Shown here: piece after piece, positions 1 through 7,792 of the stretch
How the letters are laid out: each line of letters opens with the position of its first letter
Position numbering within the stretch: the first letter of the stretch is position 1
Assembly: GCF_913566895.1 (NCBI RefSeq)
Contig: NZ_CAJYCN010000004.1
Coordinates: 1 to 64,000 of the forward strand
Length of the DNA: 64,000 bases
Source of the DNA: Listeria ilorinensis
GTDB taxonomy: Bacteria > Bacillota > Bacilli > Lactobacillales > Listeriaceae
Direction: 5' to 3'
The notes under the pieces: generated by a model
Told to the model about the DNA's origin: nothing
The model's input: the letters and a program-made list of their open reading frames with translations, nothing else
Database searches by the model: none
Program-made: the position numbers and the translations under genes

Positions 1-381
1 GTTGTATATTGTGCAACTCTTTTTTATTGTTTTGAATAAATAAATCTTCTTTTTCAATTGATAAAACTTTTCCGCATGCTCTTTCAAAAAGTGGTCGTCA
101 TTTCACTTATACTTGTAAACTTATATATACTGATATTGGATAGTTTAATATTTATCTATCTTTTTGATTCGTATTTCAATAAAACTTTTAAATTCTAAAA
201 TCTGTCTATTTCTGATTTACAAGTTCAAACAGAACTAGCAAAATCCATTTACACTTAAAAGATAATCATGATAAATCTTTCCTCTTTGATAGTATTTCAA
301 CATGGGTTACCATGATCATTTCCAACATTCAAACTGTACAAGTAAACAAAATGAATTAAATAATGTAAGGTTTACTTTAAT
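1..381. other. AT-rich stretch with no recognised gene
   Basis: This leading stretch lies downstream of the minus-strand GH43 gene. I see no open frame of useful size with a ribosome binding site on either strand, no convincing terminator and no RNA gene. It may belong to an intergenic region that continues outside the window. Confidence 0.5.
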
Positions 382-1929
382 CTAAACAGTTTCCCGTGCC
401 ACCCTCACAACTGCCATCTGCGCATCATTCAAAACATACATCCCTTGAAAATCTCCCGTATTCAAAGCGGCAATAGCTTCGTTTGAAAAGTGCAGAGCCT
501 GCGTGCTGAAAGAATGGCGAGCATCTTTGGTGACAGCGCTAAACGTTTTGGTGTCTTTATGGTGGATGATTTCAAAGTAATCTGGCAGCGTATCTAAAGT
601 ACCAATGATCTCTGTGACGTCCACATCGCCAATTTTTTGTTTACGTAATATTTGATAATGCTCCTTCTGTGGCTGCCGCTCAACTAATATCGCTCCATAA
701 TGATCATGGCTGATTAGGCAAGCTACCCCTAGTATACCTTTTCCAACATATGTTTGCTCCTGATCGAGATAAACTTTGAATGACTCCTGATGTTCCGTCT
801 GCCGCACGCCTAAAAAAGAGGGGGTTCCTAAATCTTCCAAACGCAAATCATTTCCTGTCAAAATGAGTCGGCCCGGCTGAAGGCATAAACGATCTTCCAA
901 ACTGTCACGCAAACTTACCCATTCCGGATGTAACGTTTTCTCCTGAAATTCATCGTGGAATCCATTGAATACCTGCTCATTTGGCAAATTAGAAGCATGA
1001 TTCGGAAAACAGCCTAAATCAACTTCGGCAGTTGGGATTCCTGTGTATATTTTTGGCCATTTTCCATCCCATATCACGGGATAAAGCAAAGTTTCTCGTC
1101 CTAGATTGGTGATTTGCGTAAATCCTACAGAAGCAGGTCTTGTCCCCAAACATGTCAGCCACCAGTTTCCTTTTATGTCTTGAAAAAGATCAGCATGACC
1201 AATGTTTTGCAGTGGCTCATTCGCCCGGTCACGATTTGTGAAAAGCGGATTGATCCCATCTGAATCGTCAAAGGGTCCCCAAAGCGACGAGCTGTAAAAT
1301 AGGGTGATCATATGACCAACGCCCGTTCCGCCTTCAGCTGCAAGCAAATAGTAGCCGCCATTTCTTTTAATGATATGGGGTCCTTCTACATCACGGCCAC
1401 CAGTCCCGTAACTGATTACTTCTGGCCCACGTAAAAGACTACCGGTTGTTAAATCAATTTCGACTTGCTGGATGGCTTTTGTTCCTTTATCATCAATATA
1501 GCCTGTGAAAGTGACATAAGTCTGATCCTTTTCAAAGTATAAATCAGGATCGATGCCCTTAATATCAATTTCAGTCCGCTGTTCATCCCAAATAATCGTT
1601 GAACCATCTGCTGACAAAGCACCACGAATAATGAAATTTTTAAATTCAGCAAAGTTTGTCGTAATAACGTAAAATGCCCCTTTGTGGTAGCGAATGCAGA
1701 CTGCAAAAATGCCTTCATTTGATTGCGCTTCTCGTAAATCGGCTTGGGAACTTTTTTTCGTAATACTTGGGAGACGCGTCCAGTTTAACAAATCAGTACT
1801 TTTAGACAAAGTGATACCTGGATAATACTCAAATGTACTGTTAACTAAATAATAAGTATCCTGCACTAAGACAATACTTGGATCTGGGTACATTCCTCGT
1901 AAAATAGGATTTTGATAATGGCTCACCAT
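382..1929 (-). CDS. GH43 family glycoside hydrolase (beta-xylosidase / arabinofuranosidase type)
   Basis: Predicted cytoplasmic glycosidase of about 515 residues that would remove xylose or arabinose from oligosaccharides. The N-terminal five-bladed propeller carries the usual GH43 acids: an Asp in GMYPDPSI (general base), an Asp in GIDPDLYF and a Glu in DVEGPHI (general acid). The C-terminal part, from about residue 320, resembles the beta-sandwich domain appended to GH43 beta-xylosidases. There is no signal peptide, so the substrate is probably an imported oligosaccharide. I use the ATG at 1929; an upstream GTG at 1938 overlaps the only purine-rich RBS and is less likely. No sugar transporter or regulator is visible beside it, so the substrate cannot be settled. 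The family call is firm, the specificity is not. Confidence 0.85.
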   Translation of the reverse strand: MVSHYQNPILRGMYPDPSIVLVQDTYYLVNSTFEYYPGITLSKSTDLLNWTRLPSITKKSSQADLREAQSNEGIFAVCIRYHKGAFYVITTNFAEFKNFIIRGALSADGSTIIWDEQRTEIDIKGIDPDLYFEKDQTYVTFTGYIDDKGTKAIQQVEIDLTTGSLLRGPEVISYGTGGRDVEGPHIIKRNGGYYLLAAEGGTGVGHMITLFYSSSLWGPFDDSDGINPLFTNRDRANEPLQNIGHADLFQDIKGNWWLTCLGTRPASVGFTQITNLGRETLLYPVIWDGKWPKIYTGIPTAEVDLGCFPNHASNLPNEQVFNGFHDEFQEKTLHPEWVSLRDSLEDRLCLQPGRLILTGNDLRLEDLGTPSFLGVRQTEHQESFKVYLDQEQTYVGKGILGVACLISHDHYGAILVERQPQKEHYQILRKQKIGDVDVTEIIGTLDTLPDYFEIIHHKDTKTFSAVTKDARHSFSTQALHFSNEAIAALNTGDFQGMYVLNDAQMAVVRVARETV

Positions 1930-2187
1930 TGTCCTCACAACCTTTCAATTGACTGTATTAATTCAGTATAAATGAGAAATAATGCTATCACTATGGTCAA
2001 AAGAGAGTATTAAAATGGTTATTTCACGGATTCTCAACTTGTTTATATAAAGTATAGGTGGAAAAAGATTTGGTCATAATGGTAAAAAGCAACTTTTTAT
2101 TGTAAAAGGTGTGATAAATCGATTTTTTGTAAACGATCACATAAAAGAGAAAAATTACTTTTGGTTAACTACTTAAAATAAAAAAAT

Positions 2188-2208
2188 CACCGGAAAAAAT
2201 TTCCGGTG
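2188..2208 (-). terminator. Rho-independent terminator, minus strand
   Basis: CACCGGAAA and TTTCCGGTG pair perfectly around AAA. On the minus strand the hairpin is followed by ATTTTTTT; on the plus strand there is no T run, so it works in the minus direction. Confidence 0.75.
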
Positions 2209-2350
2209 TGCTGTCAAAATCTATGAAATTTGAATGAAATAAAGTGATCATTTGGGAAAACTCCATAAACTATGCGGCAGCAAGTGAGATGAATGAAAAT
2301 GGGAGATTCATGGTGCAAAATCAAGCACCACCAATCAACCAATCCTGTTT

Positions 2351-2416
2351 GGAGCGGGTTGCCCCAATGTTAATCATATGGTTAGTAAATATAACTAACA
2401 TTGAGGCACCTGCTCC
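2351..2416. repeat. Imperfect inverted repeat, about 20-bp arms
   Basis: The left arm starts GGAGCGGGTTGCC and continues to CAATGTTA; the right arm is its complement except for two substitutions and one inserted T. The loop of about 23 nt is AT-rich. It lies at the predicted 5' end of the candidate minus-strand RNA. Confidence 0.7.
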
Positions 2417-2434
2417 TACCTAGTGAATTATAAG

Positions 2435-2593
2435 ATGTTTTGCCGCAAAATGTTTATGCAGTTTGCTGAGTTTGGTATGTTTTATCTAGGGGACGGGATT
2501 TCATATGTGATAGATTTAAGGGACCGAATTACATAGTTCAATCCGTTTATTCCTGATAAAGAAGAAATATTACCGCTATTTAAAATCGAGTAA
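2435..2593 (+). pseudogene. Possible gene remnant with internal stop
   Basis: A plus-strand frame runs 33 codons from ATG to an in-frame TAG at 2534-2536, then stays open for 18 more codons to TAA at 2591-2593. The translated text (for example FYLGDGISYVIDLRD, then FNPFIPDKEEILPLF) looks protein-like rather than random, which suggests the end of a decayed gene. I recognise no family and see no clear ribosome binding site. Confidence 0.2.
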
Positions 2594-2612
2594 GTAAATG
2601 CATGATGAGATA

Positions 2613-2640
2613 TAAAAACGAGCCATGTTAGCTGGCTCAT
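2613..2640 (-). terminator. Terminator of the AlkD-like gene
   Basis: GAGCCA and TGGCTC arms with a 7-nt loop; on the minus strand followed by GTTTTTAT. It lies directly after the stop codon of the minus-strand gene. Confidence 0.75.
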
Positions 2641-2645
2641 TTTAG

Positions 2646-3269
2646 TTACTCAATAATCAATCCGTTTTTTGTTATAAGTTTGATGACTTGTTGCGTATGT
2701 TTATCCGTTTTGTCCCACATAAGCACTTCGTCTATCACGAGTTTAGGGTGTTTTTTACTAATATCTCTTAAAGCATTCCCAACGGATTTTCGAACATAGT
2801 TGCTTTCGTCTTGATGGAGACCAGCTAATAACGAAATAGCTGTCTCTGGGTGGTTAGAAAAGTAGGGGCGAGATGTCCAAATCCGCAAGCCTTCTGTTAC
2901 AGATCTGCGCACATTGGGCCTCTCATCTTTTAACCATGTTTTGATCACCGGTAAGGCTTTTTCATAACCACTATCCTTGCAATACTGGTCAAAAGCCATG
3001 GCGAGTATTTCTTGGACACGCCAGTCTTCATCCGCACTAACCGTGTCTTTTAAATAAGCTAATAAAGCAGGTTTTTGCGCTGCAAGGGAGCCCATTAGAA
3101 ATACGGCCAGCGTCCTCACTTGATATGCGGGATGTTGATAAAATTCCAACGCAAGCTTTTCTGTTTCAAGAGTAGTAGTTTCTTCGCGAAGCATCCTAGC
3201 AAGATTTTGAATCACTTTAAAACCGTTTGTCACTTGCTGGGCTTGTTGGATGATTTGCAGTTTATCCAT
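2646..3269 (-). CDS. AlkD-like DNA alkylation repair protein (HEAT repeats)
   Basis: A 207-residue all-helical protein built from HEAT-like repeats, resembling the AlkD/AlkC DNA glycosylase superfamily that removes bulky or positively charged alkylated purines. Repeats of the form DxxWRVQEILAMAF and ERPNVRRSVTEGLRIW, with basic residues on the inner helices, match the DNA-facing surface of that family. The protein has no signal peptide or membrane segment. It is transcribed alone, with its own terminator. Whether it is a true glycosylase or only a HEAT protein of the same fold cannot be told from sequence; the catalytic Asp/Trp set would need an alignment with characterised AlkD. Confidence 0.7.
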   Translation of the reverse strand: MDKLQIIQQAQQVTNGFKVIQNLARMLREETTTLETEKLALEFYQHPAYQVRTLAVFLMGSLAAQKPALLAYLKDTVSADEDWRVQEILAMAFDQYCKDSGYEKALPVIKTWLKDERPNVRRSVTEGLRIWTSRPYFSNHPETAISLLAGLHQDESNYVRKSVGNALRDISKKHPKLVIDEVLMWDKTDKHTQQVIKLITKNGLIIE

Positions 3270-3429
3270 ATTAATCGCCTCCGATCATTTACTTATTTTA
3301 CTATACTTTATTTGTTTGCCAAAATCTTAGTGATAATAAGGGGATATAATTAGTTGAATAGCGTGTATAAGTGTTGTATATTCAAGTAAAGTCGAATGAG
3401 GCTTGATCATTGAATTGAGGTGTTCCGGA

Positions 3430-4020
3430 ATGATGAAAAGTGATTTGAATCCAAAAGTAGATGCGTATTTAGACAGAATTACAATTTGGCAACAAGAAAC
3501 AGAAGCACTCAGAGCGGTTCTTCTTGAATCAGGTTTAATAGAGGATTTTAAATGGGGAAAGCCTTGTTATACAGCAGATGGGAAGAATATCGTCATTGTT
3601 CAAGGGTTCAAATCCTATTTTGCTTTAATGTTCCCAAAAGGAGCCTTGCTGAAAGATACGAAGAAAATCCTGGTTCCTGTTGGTGAAAATTCACAGTCGG
3701 CGATGCAAATTCGCTTTACCGATGTGGCAGATGTGGAGCAAAAAGCTGCTTCTGTGTTAACTTATATCGATGAGGCTGTAGCGATCGAAAAAGCGGGCTT
3801 GAAAGTTGAATCTAAAAAAACAGAAATCCCCATGCCTGTGGAATTAGAAGCCAAAATGAAGGAATCACCGGAGCTGAAAACGGCTTTTGAAAATTTGACC
3901 CCAGGGCGTCAGAAGGCTTATCTGCTCTTTTTTTCTTCTGCCAAACAGGCGAAAACACGGGAAACGCGGATTGAAAAAAATATTGAACGAATATTAAATG
4001 GCAAGGGATTAAATGATTAA
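3430..4020 (+). CDS. YdeI/DUF1801 family protein
   Basis: A soluble protein of 196 residues. The N-terminal half (about residues 10-115) is a DUF1801 domain, recognisable by EDFKWGKPCYTADGKNIVIVQ followed by an ALMFPKGALL strand. The C-terminal half (about 130-190), with ELEAKMKESPELKTAFENLTPGRQKAY, is the helical extension found in YdeI/OmpD-associated proteins. The biochemical role of the family is poorly defined; iron handling and antimicrobial-peptide resistance have been proposed for relatives. I chose the ATG at 3430 because TTGAGGTG lies the right distance upstream. The next gene, 15 nt downstream, carries the same kind of domain, so the pair is probably one transcript. Confidence 0.75.
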   Translation: MMKSDLNPKVDAYLDRITIWQQETEALRAVLLESGLIEDFKWGKPCYTADGKNIVIVQGFKSYFALMFPKGALLKDTKKILVPVGENSQSAMQIRFTDVADVEQKAASVLTYIDEAVAIEKAGLKVESKKTEIPMPVELEAKMKESPELKTAFENLTPGRQKAYLLFFSSAKQAKTRETRIEKNIERILNGKGLND

Positions 4021-4035
4021 AGGAGGCGTAAATAA

Positions 4036-4395
4036 TTGAAAAAAGCAGAAAATGTAGCTGCTTATATTGCAGAGGCTGCGCCGGAAGCACAGCCAACTCT
4101 TCAAGAGGTTCGGCAAATTATTCGAGAAACTGTACCAGAAGCAGAAGAAAAAATTAGTTATGGTGTTCCGTTTTATAAGTATTATGGCGAGTTTGGTGGT
4201 TTTGCAGCCTATAAAAAACATGTTTCCGTGGGATTTGGACAAGATTCGATGGAAGAAGAGGTCAGAAACAGTCTAGTCGGTAAAGGATATAAAATCGGAA
4301 AGGGAACATTTCAGATTAAATTTGAACAGGCGGTTCCAATTGAAGAGCTGCGACAGATTCTTCTGAAAAAAATGGCGGTCAATCAAAAACAGTAG
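4036..4395 (+). CDS. DUF1801 / YdhG-like protein
   Basis: A 119-residue stand-alone DUF1801 protein. The motif AEEKISYGVPFYKYYGEFGGFAAYK followed by VSVGFG is the core of the family, and the C-terminal segment GKGTFQIKFEQAVPIEELRQILLKKM matches the usual length and ending. Bacillus YdhG (Fra), a relative, has been proposed as an intracellular iron chaperone; whether that applies here is unknown. Translation starts at TTG 4036 behind a strong AGGAGG at 4021-4025. It follows the other DUF1801 gene by 15 nt and ends at a terminator, so the two make a small operon. Confidence 0.75.
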   Translation: MKKAENVAAYIAEAAPEAQPTLQEVRQIIRETVPEAEEKISYGVPFYKYYGEFGGFAAYKKHVSVGFGQDSMEEEVRNSLVGKGYKIGKGTFQIKFEQAVPIEELRQILLKKMAVNQKQ

Positions 4396-4432
4396 CTAGT
4401 CTTTGCAGATGTATCTATAAAATAAGCAAACC

Positions 4433-4478
4433 AAAAAAGAGCTATTATAATGGGAAGCCTCATTATTGGTTCTTTTTT
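4433..4478 (+). terminator. Terminator after the DUF1801 pair
   Basis: A long imperfect hairpin (AAAAAAGAGC...GGG / CC...GGTTCTTTTTT) with loop AAG, followed by a T run. Confidence 0.75.
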
Positions 4479-4502
4479 CATTTCTGAAGGGGGATGAAAA
4501 TA

Positions 4503-4940
4503 ATGAAGATAAAAGAGATTACGGATTTGCTTCAAGAAAACTACCAGTTATTGCTACAGGACAGCATAGATGATCAGTATTCTTTTTTACAAAGACTTCT
4601 GGATGAATATATGGATGGGAGGAATCGTTTTGATCAAGTTAACGAGATACTACTTGGGGTTGAGGATGGAGCTCAGTTAATTGGTATCGGCGGATTGAAT
4701 CAGGATCCATATAATGAAGGTGTGATAAGATTAAGACATCTTTATGTGATGAGAAAATACCGAAAAAATGGCTTGGGGAAGTTGTTAGTTAATGAACTTT
4801 TGGAAAAAGCCTCAGCCCGTATCGTAACATTAAGAACAGCTAATCAAGAAGGGGCACATTTTTACGAGCATTTAGGTTTTAAGAAAAGCAATTCTTTTGA
4901 AGAAACGAGTCACGTCCTGTATAAAAAAACAATTATTTGA
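4503..4940 (+). CDS. GNAT family N-acetyltransferase
   Basis: A 145-residue Gcn5-related acetyltransferase that would transfer acetyl from acetyl-CoA to an unknown amine. Motif A, the CoA pyrophosphate loop, is present as RKYRKNGLGKLLV (Q/RxxGxG/A type), preceded by the strand RLRHLYV and followed by HFYEHLGFKK (motif B). The ATG at 4503 lies 9 nt after GAAGGGGG and is preferred to the ATG at 4494, which abuts the RBS. It sits immediately upstream of the retron RNA in the same direction but behind a different promoter. A functional link to the retron is possible but unsupported; GNAT genes are common in such neighbourhoods. Confidence 0.8.
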   Translation: MKIKEITDLLQENYQLLLQDSIDDQYSFLQRLLDEYMDGRNRFDQVNEILLGVEDGAQLIGIGGLNQDPYNEGVIRLRHLYVMRKYRKNGLGKLLVNELLEKASARIVTLRTANQEGAHFYEHLGFKKSNSFEETSHVLYKKTII

Positions 4941-5097
4941 TAGTAGAACTTTATATTGATAGTCATCATATTTTTTGAGGTGTCATCATGAAAGGATTTT
5001 ACGAATATTATTGAAGCTGGTAATCAAAAGTTATGGTTGCATCGGCCTTCTAAAAGTGCTGTTTTTTATAACAATCGCTCAAAAATTTTTTCCGTGT

Positions 5098-5103
5098 TAT
5101 AAT
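5098..5103 (+). promoter_or_regulatory. -10 element for the retron RNA
   Basis: TATAAT preceded by TGT, about 10 nt before the a1 arm of the retron. The -35 position is weak. Transcription starting near 5110 would include the whole a1 arm. Confidence 0.55.
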
Positions 5104-5113
5104 GAATTTGAAT

Positions 5114-5306
5114 AAAGAAGAGGTCCTAGCAAAAACCGGAATCTATTCTGGATCTGTTGGCGAGTCGCCACCGGATAAGTTTCTTTATCGGTTAGCCGCG
5201 ATCTGCTTTAAAGTACTACCGCACATTGGCATGTGCTTTACGCCGGCAAGCGGCTAAAGTACTTTGGCGCGACTCACGGTTCGCTTTTTAGTAGGGCCTC
5301 TTCTTT
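5114..5306 (+). ncRNA. Retron msr-msd RNA locus
   Basis: A non-coding stretch with the architecture of a retron template RNA. The a1 arm (5114-5128) and a2 arm (5292-5306) pair over 15 bp with one U-G wobble. AGC follows a1 immediately (5128-5130), and its G at 5129 is the expected branching guanosine for msDNA priming. Then come three short msr hairpins: CCGGAAT/ATTCTGG, GGCG/CGCC and ACCG-ATAA/TTAT-CGGT. The msd part contains TTAGCCGC (5192-5199) pairing with GCGGCTAA (5250-5257) around a GCACAT/ATGTGC hairpin. An alternative stem joins AAAGTACT (5210-5217) to AGTACTTT (5258-5265). The RT gene starts 24 nt after a2. Exact msr/msd borders would need RNA folding and msDNA data. Confidence 0.85.
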
Positions 5307-5329
5307 TTTACAGGAAAGAGGGCGAGAAA

Positions 5330-6331
5330 ATGAATTCTCATTTTTGGAAGAATTGCTCAGATCAAGAGGAACGAGCCTTTTTGCTGGATTTGAACTTGCT
5401 GCGGCAGTATGATGACACATGGTCAGATAAAGAAAAAATAGAGGTTCTCTATACGGTCAGTCGGTCGATCAATCAGCATTACCTGACTGTGAAAATCCCA
5501 AAACGAACAGGTGGCGTGCGAACGTTGCATGCGCCGGATCCGCTTTTAAAAATGATTCAAAAAAATATTTTAATGCTTCTTGAAACACGAACTTTATCCT
5601 CTTTTGCAACAGCTTATCGAAAGGGTGGCGGAATTTTACCAAATGCAAGTCCACATGTTGGTAAAAAGCAGCTATTGCAACTTGATTTATTGGACTTTTT
5701 TGATAGTTTATCTTTTCCAAAAGTTATGGCGGCTGCTTTTCCTAAATCGCTATTCCCAGATAATACGAGGATGCTTTTAACCAATTTATGCTGCTTAAAT
5801 GATGGGTTGCCACAAGGGGCTCCAACCTCAGCGTTGATTTCTAACCTGATCATGCGCCCTTTTGATGATTACATCGGTGAGTGGTGTAAGGAACGAGGGG
5901 TGACCTATTCGCGTTATTCTGATGATTTAACTTTTTCAACGAATGAAGCTGATTTGACGCTTGTAAAACGAAAGGTCGAGCATTTTTTAGAAGCAATGCA
6001 GCTTGATCTTAACCCGCATAAAACAAAATATACAGACCAAAGTATGCAGCAGCGTGTAACAGGGATTGTTGTGAATCAGCATCCGCAGGTTCCAAGGCGA
6101 TATCGAAATAAGTTGCGGCAGGAAATTTATTATTTAGAAAAATACGGCCTAGCAGACCATCTCGCTTGTTTGAAAGAAAAAGGTGAGGTGGCAGAATCTT
6201 TGATAGAAAAGCAGTATCTAAGGAAATTGATTGGAAAGGTACAATTCGTTTGTGCAATCTGTCCAGAGTCGACAGGTTTTCCAGATGCTTATCAACGCTT
6301 GCAGAAACTGGCGCTTTCATTTGAAAAATAG
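5330..6331 (+). CDS. Retron-type reverse transcriptase
   Basis: A 333-residue reverse transcriptase that would copy the upstream msd RNA into msDNA. The retron signatures are all visible: NASPH (residues 105-109, the NAxxH motif), the catalytic LDLLDFFDS strand, QGAPTSALISNLIM, the active-site YSDD at 196-199, NPHKTK, and VTG at 243-245 in the thumb region that recognises the msr RNA. ATG 5330 follows AGGAAAGAGGG; the frame is open further upstream into the RNA locus but has no suitable start there. Length is normal for stand-alone retron RTs. No toxin, nuclease or ATPase partner is adjacent, so either the effector is lost, unrecognised, or encoded elsewhere. Retrons are known anti-phage systems. 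Confidence 0.92.
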   Translation: MNSHFWKNCSDQEERAFLLDLNLLRQYDDTWSDKEKIEVLYTVSRSINQHYLTVKIPKRTGGVRTLHAPDPLLKMIQKNILMLLETRTLSSFATAYRKGGGILPNASPHVGKKQLLQLDLLDFFDSLSFPKVMAAAFPKSLFPDNTRMLLTNLCCLNDGLPQGAPTSALISNLIMRPFDDYIGEWCKERGVTYSRYSDDLTFSTNEADLTLVKRKVEHFLEAMQLDLNPHKTKYTDQSMQQRVTGIVVNQHPQVPRRYRNKLRQEIYYLEKYGLADHLACLKEKGEVAESLIEKQYLRKLIGKVQFVCAICPESTGFPDAYQRLQKLALSFEK

Positions 6332-6403
6332 CCACTTCTGCGGGCGTTTTTCTATGTTATAATGCGACATATATAGTTGATGTTGGAGAGGAGCTCACAA
6401 AAA

Positions 6404-7360
6404 GTGAAAGAAATTACTGCGCAACAAATCGAACAGGATTTTTCCATGCGGGAAGCCATTTTAGCTTGTAAAGAGGCACTTAGATTACATGCGTCTAAAG
6501 CAGCAAGTGTACCACTGCGCGAAAAACTTTCTTTTCCAAAAGGTGAGACATTGCTCATGCCCGCTTATTTAAAAGATGGTGGAATGGGCGGTTTTAAAAT
6601 CGTTTCTGTTTTTCCAGAGAACTCTCAGCACGGTCTTCCAGCAGTTCCGGCAGATGTTTTCTTACTGGATACAGAGACAGGGATGCTTGCAGCACGTTTG
6701 GAAGGAACGGCCTTGACGAAACTGCGGACAGGGGCAGTTCAAGGCCTGGCGACTGATTGCTTGGCTAAAAAAGAGGCGAGTTCTGCTCTTTTGATCGGCA
6801 CGGGTGGACAGGCGCTACGCCAACTCGAAGCCATGCTTGCTGTGCGTGATTTGAAGCGTGTGGCTGTTTATGATTTAGATATGACGCGGTGTCATGCATT
6901 CGTTCAAAACTGTCAAAAAGTCTTTCATAATTCTGAGACGGAGTTTGTCATGGCAGATTCGCTTGAACAGGCCGTTCGCCAAGCGGAAATCATTACAACT
7001 GTCACAACGAGTAAACGACCGACATTTGACGGAGATTGGCTGGCTCCGGGTACGCACATCAATGGCATAGGTGCATTTACCCCCGATATGCGAGAGTTAC
7101 CGACTGAAGCGATTAGACGGGCAGCTGTTCGAACGATTGATACGGCAGAAGGGGTTTTTGCTGAAGCAGGGGACGTTTTGAGTGCGATTGATCAGGGCGT
7201 TGTTCATCCAAATGATTTTGTGGAATTAGGGACACTTTTACTTAAAGAAGATGCATTTCGTCATTCAGATGAGGAGATCACCTTATTCAAGTCGGTGGGG
7301 AGTGCGATTTTAGATATAGTGGTGGCTGACAGGATTTATAAAAAGTTTTTGCGAGAATAA
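6404..7360 (+). CDS. Ornithine cyclodeaminase / mu-crystallin family enzyme
   Basis: A 318-residue NAD(P)-binding protein of the OCD/mu-crystallin family. Members convert ornithine to proline plus ammonia, or act as alanine dehydrogenases or imine reductases. Visible features are GGFKIVS (substrate Lys), TKLRTGA (substrate Arg), the Rossmann loop LIGTGGQA, and GIGAFTPDMRELP, whose Asp is the proposed catalytic acid. I chose GTG 6404 because GGAGAGGAG lies 9 nt upstream; upstream ATG/TTG codons overlap that RBS. A TATAAT at about 6356-6361 could drive it. It lies directly before a proline-responsive ProRS gene and the proline reductase island, so making proline from ornithine is the most economical guess. 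The exact activity is not proven by sequence. Confidence 0.8.
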   Translation: MKEITAQQIEQDFSMREAILACKEALRLHASKAASVPLREKLSFPKGETLLMPAYLKDGGMGGFKIVSVFPENSQHGLPAVPADVFLLDTETGMLAARLEGTALTKLRTGAVQGLATDCLAKKEASSALLIGTGGQALRQLEAMLAVRDLKRVAVYDLDMTRCHAFVQNCQKVFHNSETEFVMADSLEQAVRQAEIITTVTTSKRPTFDGDWLAPGTHINGIGAFTPDMRELPTEAIRRAAVRTIDTAEGVFAEAGDVLSAIDQGVVHPNDFVELGTLLLKEDAFRHSDEEITLFKSVGSAILDIVVADRIYKKFLRE

Positions 7361-7461
7361 AGAAGTGTTGATTTTGCTTGTAAAAGTTGTGTATTCATCG
7401 TTTTTTGTGGTTTTAGGGTGGCTTTTTTTCAGAATATGAGGGTAACGGTCTTATTCGATGG

Positions 7462-7490
7462 TTGACAGGGGTCAGCTCCCTCGCTATAAT
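7462..7490 (+). promoter_or_regulatory. Sigma-A promoter of the proS T-box transcript
   Basis: TTGACA at 7462-7467, 17-nt spacer, TATAAT at 7485-7490: a consensus vegetative promoter. Transcription would begin near 7497, just before the T-box leader. Confidence 0.85.
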
Positions 7491-7496
7491 CAATTT

Positions 7497-7740
7497 ATAT
7501 TTAAATATCCGAACGATGATACGGATTAGTAGAGGTTTCTTTTTTACCTATCAGAGAGATGGTCATTTGCTGAAAGGTCATCACGTAAATAAGCCCTTGA
7601 ACCTGCCGACTTGAGTTCTTGCAAATTTGCACGGTTTAGACCGTTATCATGTTGAGTTGTAAAGCATTGCTTTAAAACAGGGTGGTACCGCCATTTTTGG
7701 TCCCTGTAGAAGCGTGCTTTTTTTGATGCTCTCAACAAAA
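7497..7740 (+). promoter_or_regulatory. T-box riboswitch, proline specifier
   Basis: An untranslated leader that would sense uncharged tRNA-Pro. The conserved T-box sequence GGTGGTACCGCC is at 7681-7692, within the terminator/antiterminator region ACAGGG...CCCTGT followed by a T-rich run near 7718. In Stem I the specifier loop reads GAACCTGCC, giving CCT at 7602-7604 as specifier codon, which decodes proline. It precedes a prolyl-tRNA synthetase, so codon and gene agree. Expected behaviour is readthrough when proline is scarce and termination when tRNA-Pro is charged. Confidence 0.88.
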
Positions 7741-7792
7741 TTTTTAAAAATATAATTTTGATTCTTCAAAAAATATGAATGAGGTGGAGCAG

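Larger units (their letters stand above)
2188..2420 (-). ncRNA. Candidate small RNA, minus strand
   Basis: Read on the minus strand there is a TATAAT at 2432-2427, then a long near-perfect inverted repeat (2416-2351; arms of about 20 bp, with a roughly 23-nt loop), a GGTGC/GCACC hairpin at about 2327-2310, and finally a 9-bp GC-rich hairpin at 2208-2188 followed by a run of seven T. That is promoter, structured 5' end and rho-independent terminator, with no useful minus-strand reading frame between. AlkD upstream has its own terminator at 2640-2613, so this terminator would otherwise have nothing to end. The -35 element is poor. Alternatives are a relic inverted-repeat element or a decayed gene. 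Confidence 0.4.

Noticed and set aside
4988-5014. Tiny ORF MKGFYEYY with a GAGGTG in front
   Set aside because: Only eight codons, no context to support translation, and no recognisable homology.
5192-5265. CRISPR-like or mobile-element repeats at AAAGTACT copies
   Set aside because: Only two short copies, fully explained as retron msd stems; no CRISPR array or insertion sequence was seen anywhere in the window.
5264-5329. N-terminal extension of the retron RT
   Set aside because: It runs through the a2 arm of the RNA locus and has no RBS; ATG 5330 has a good one.
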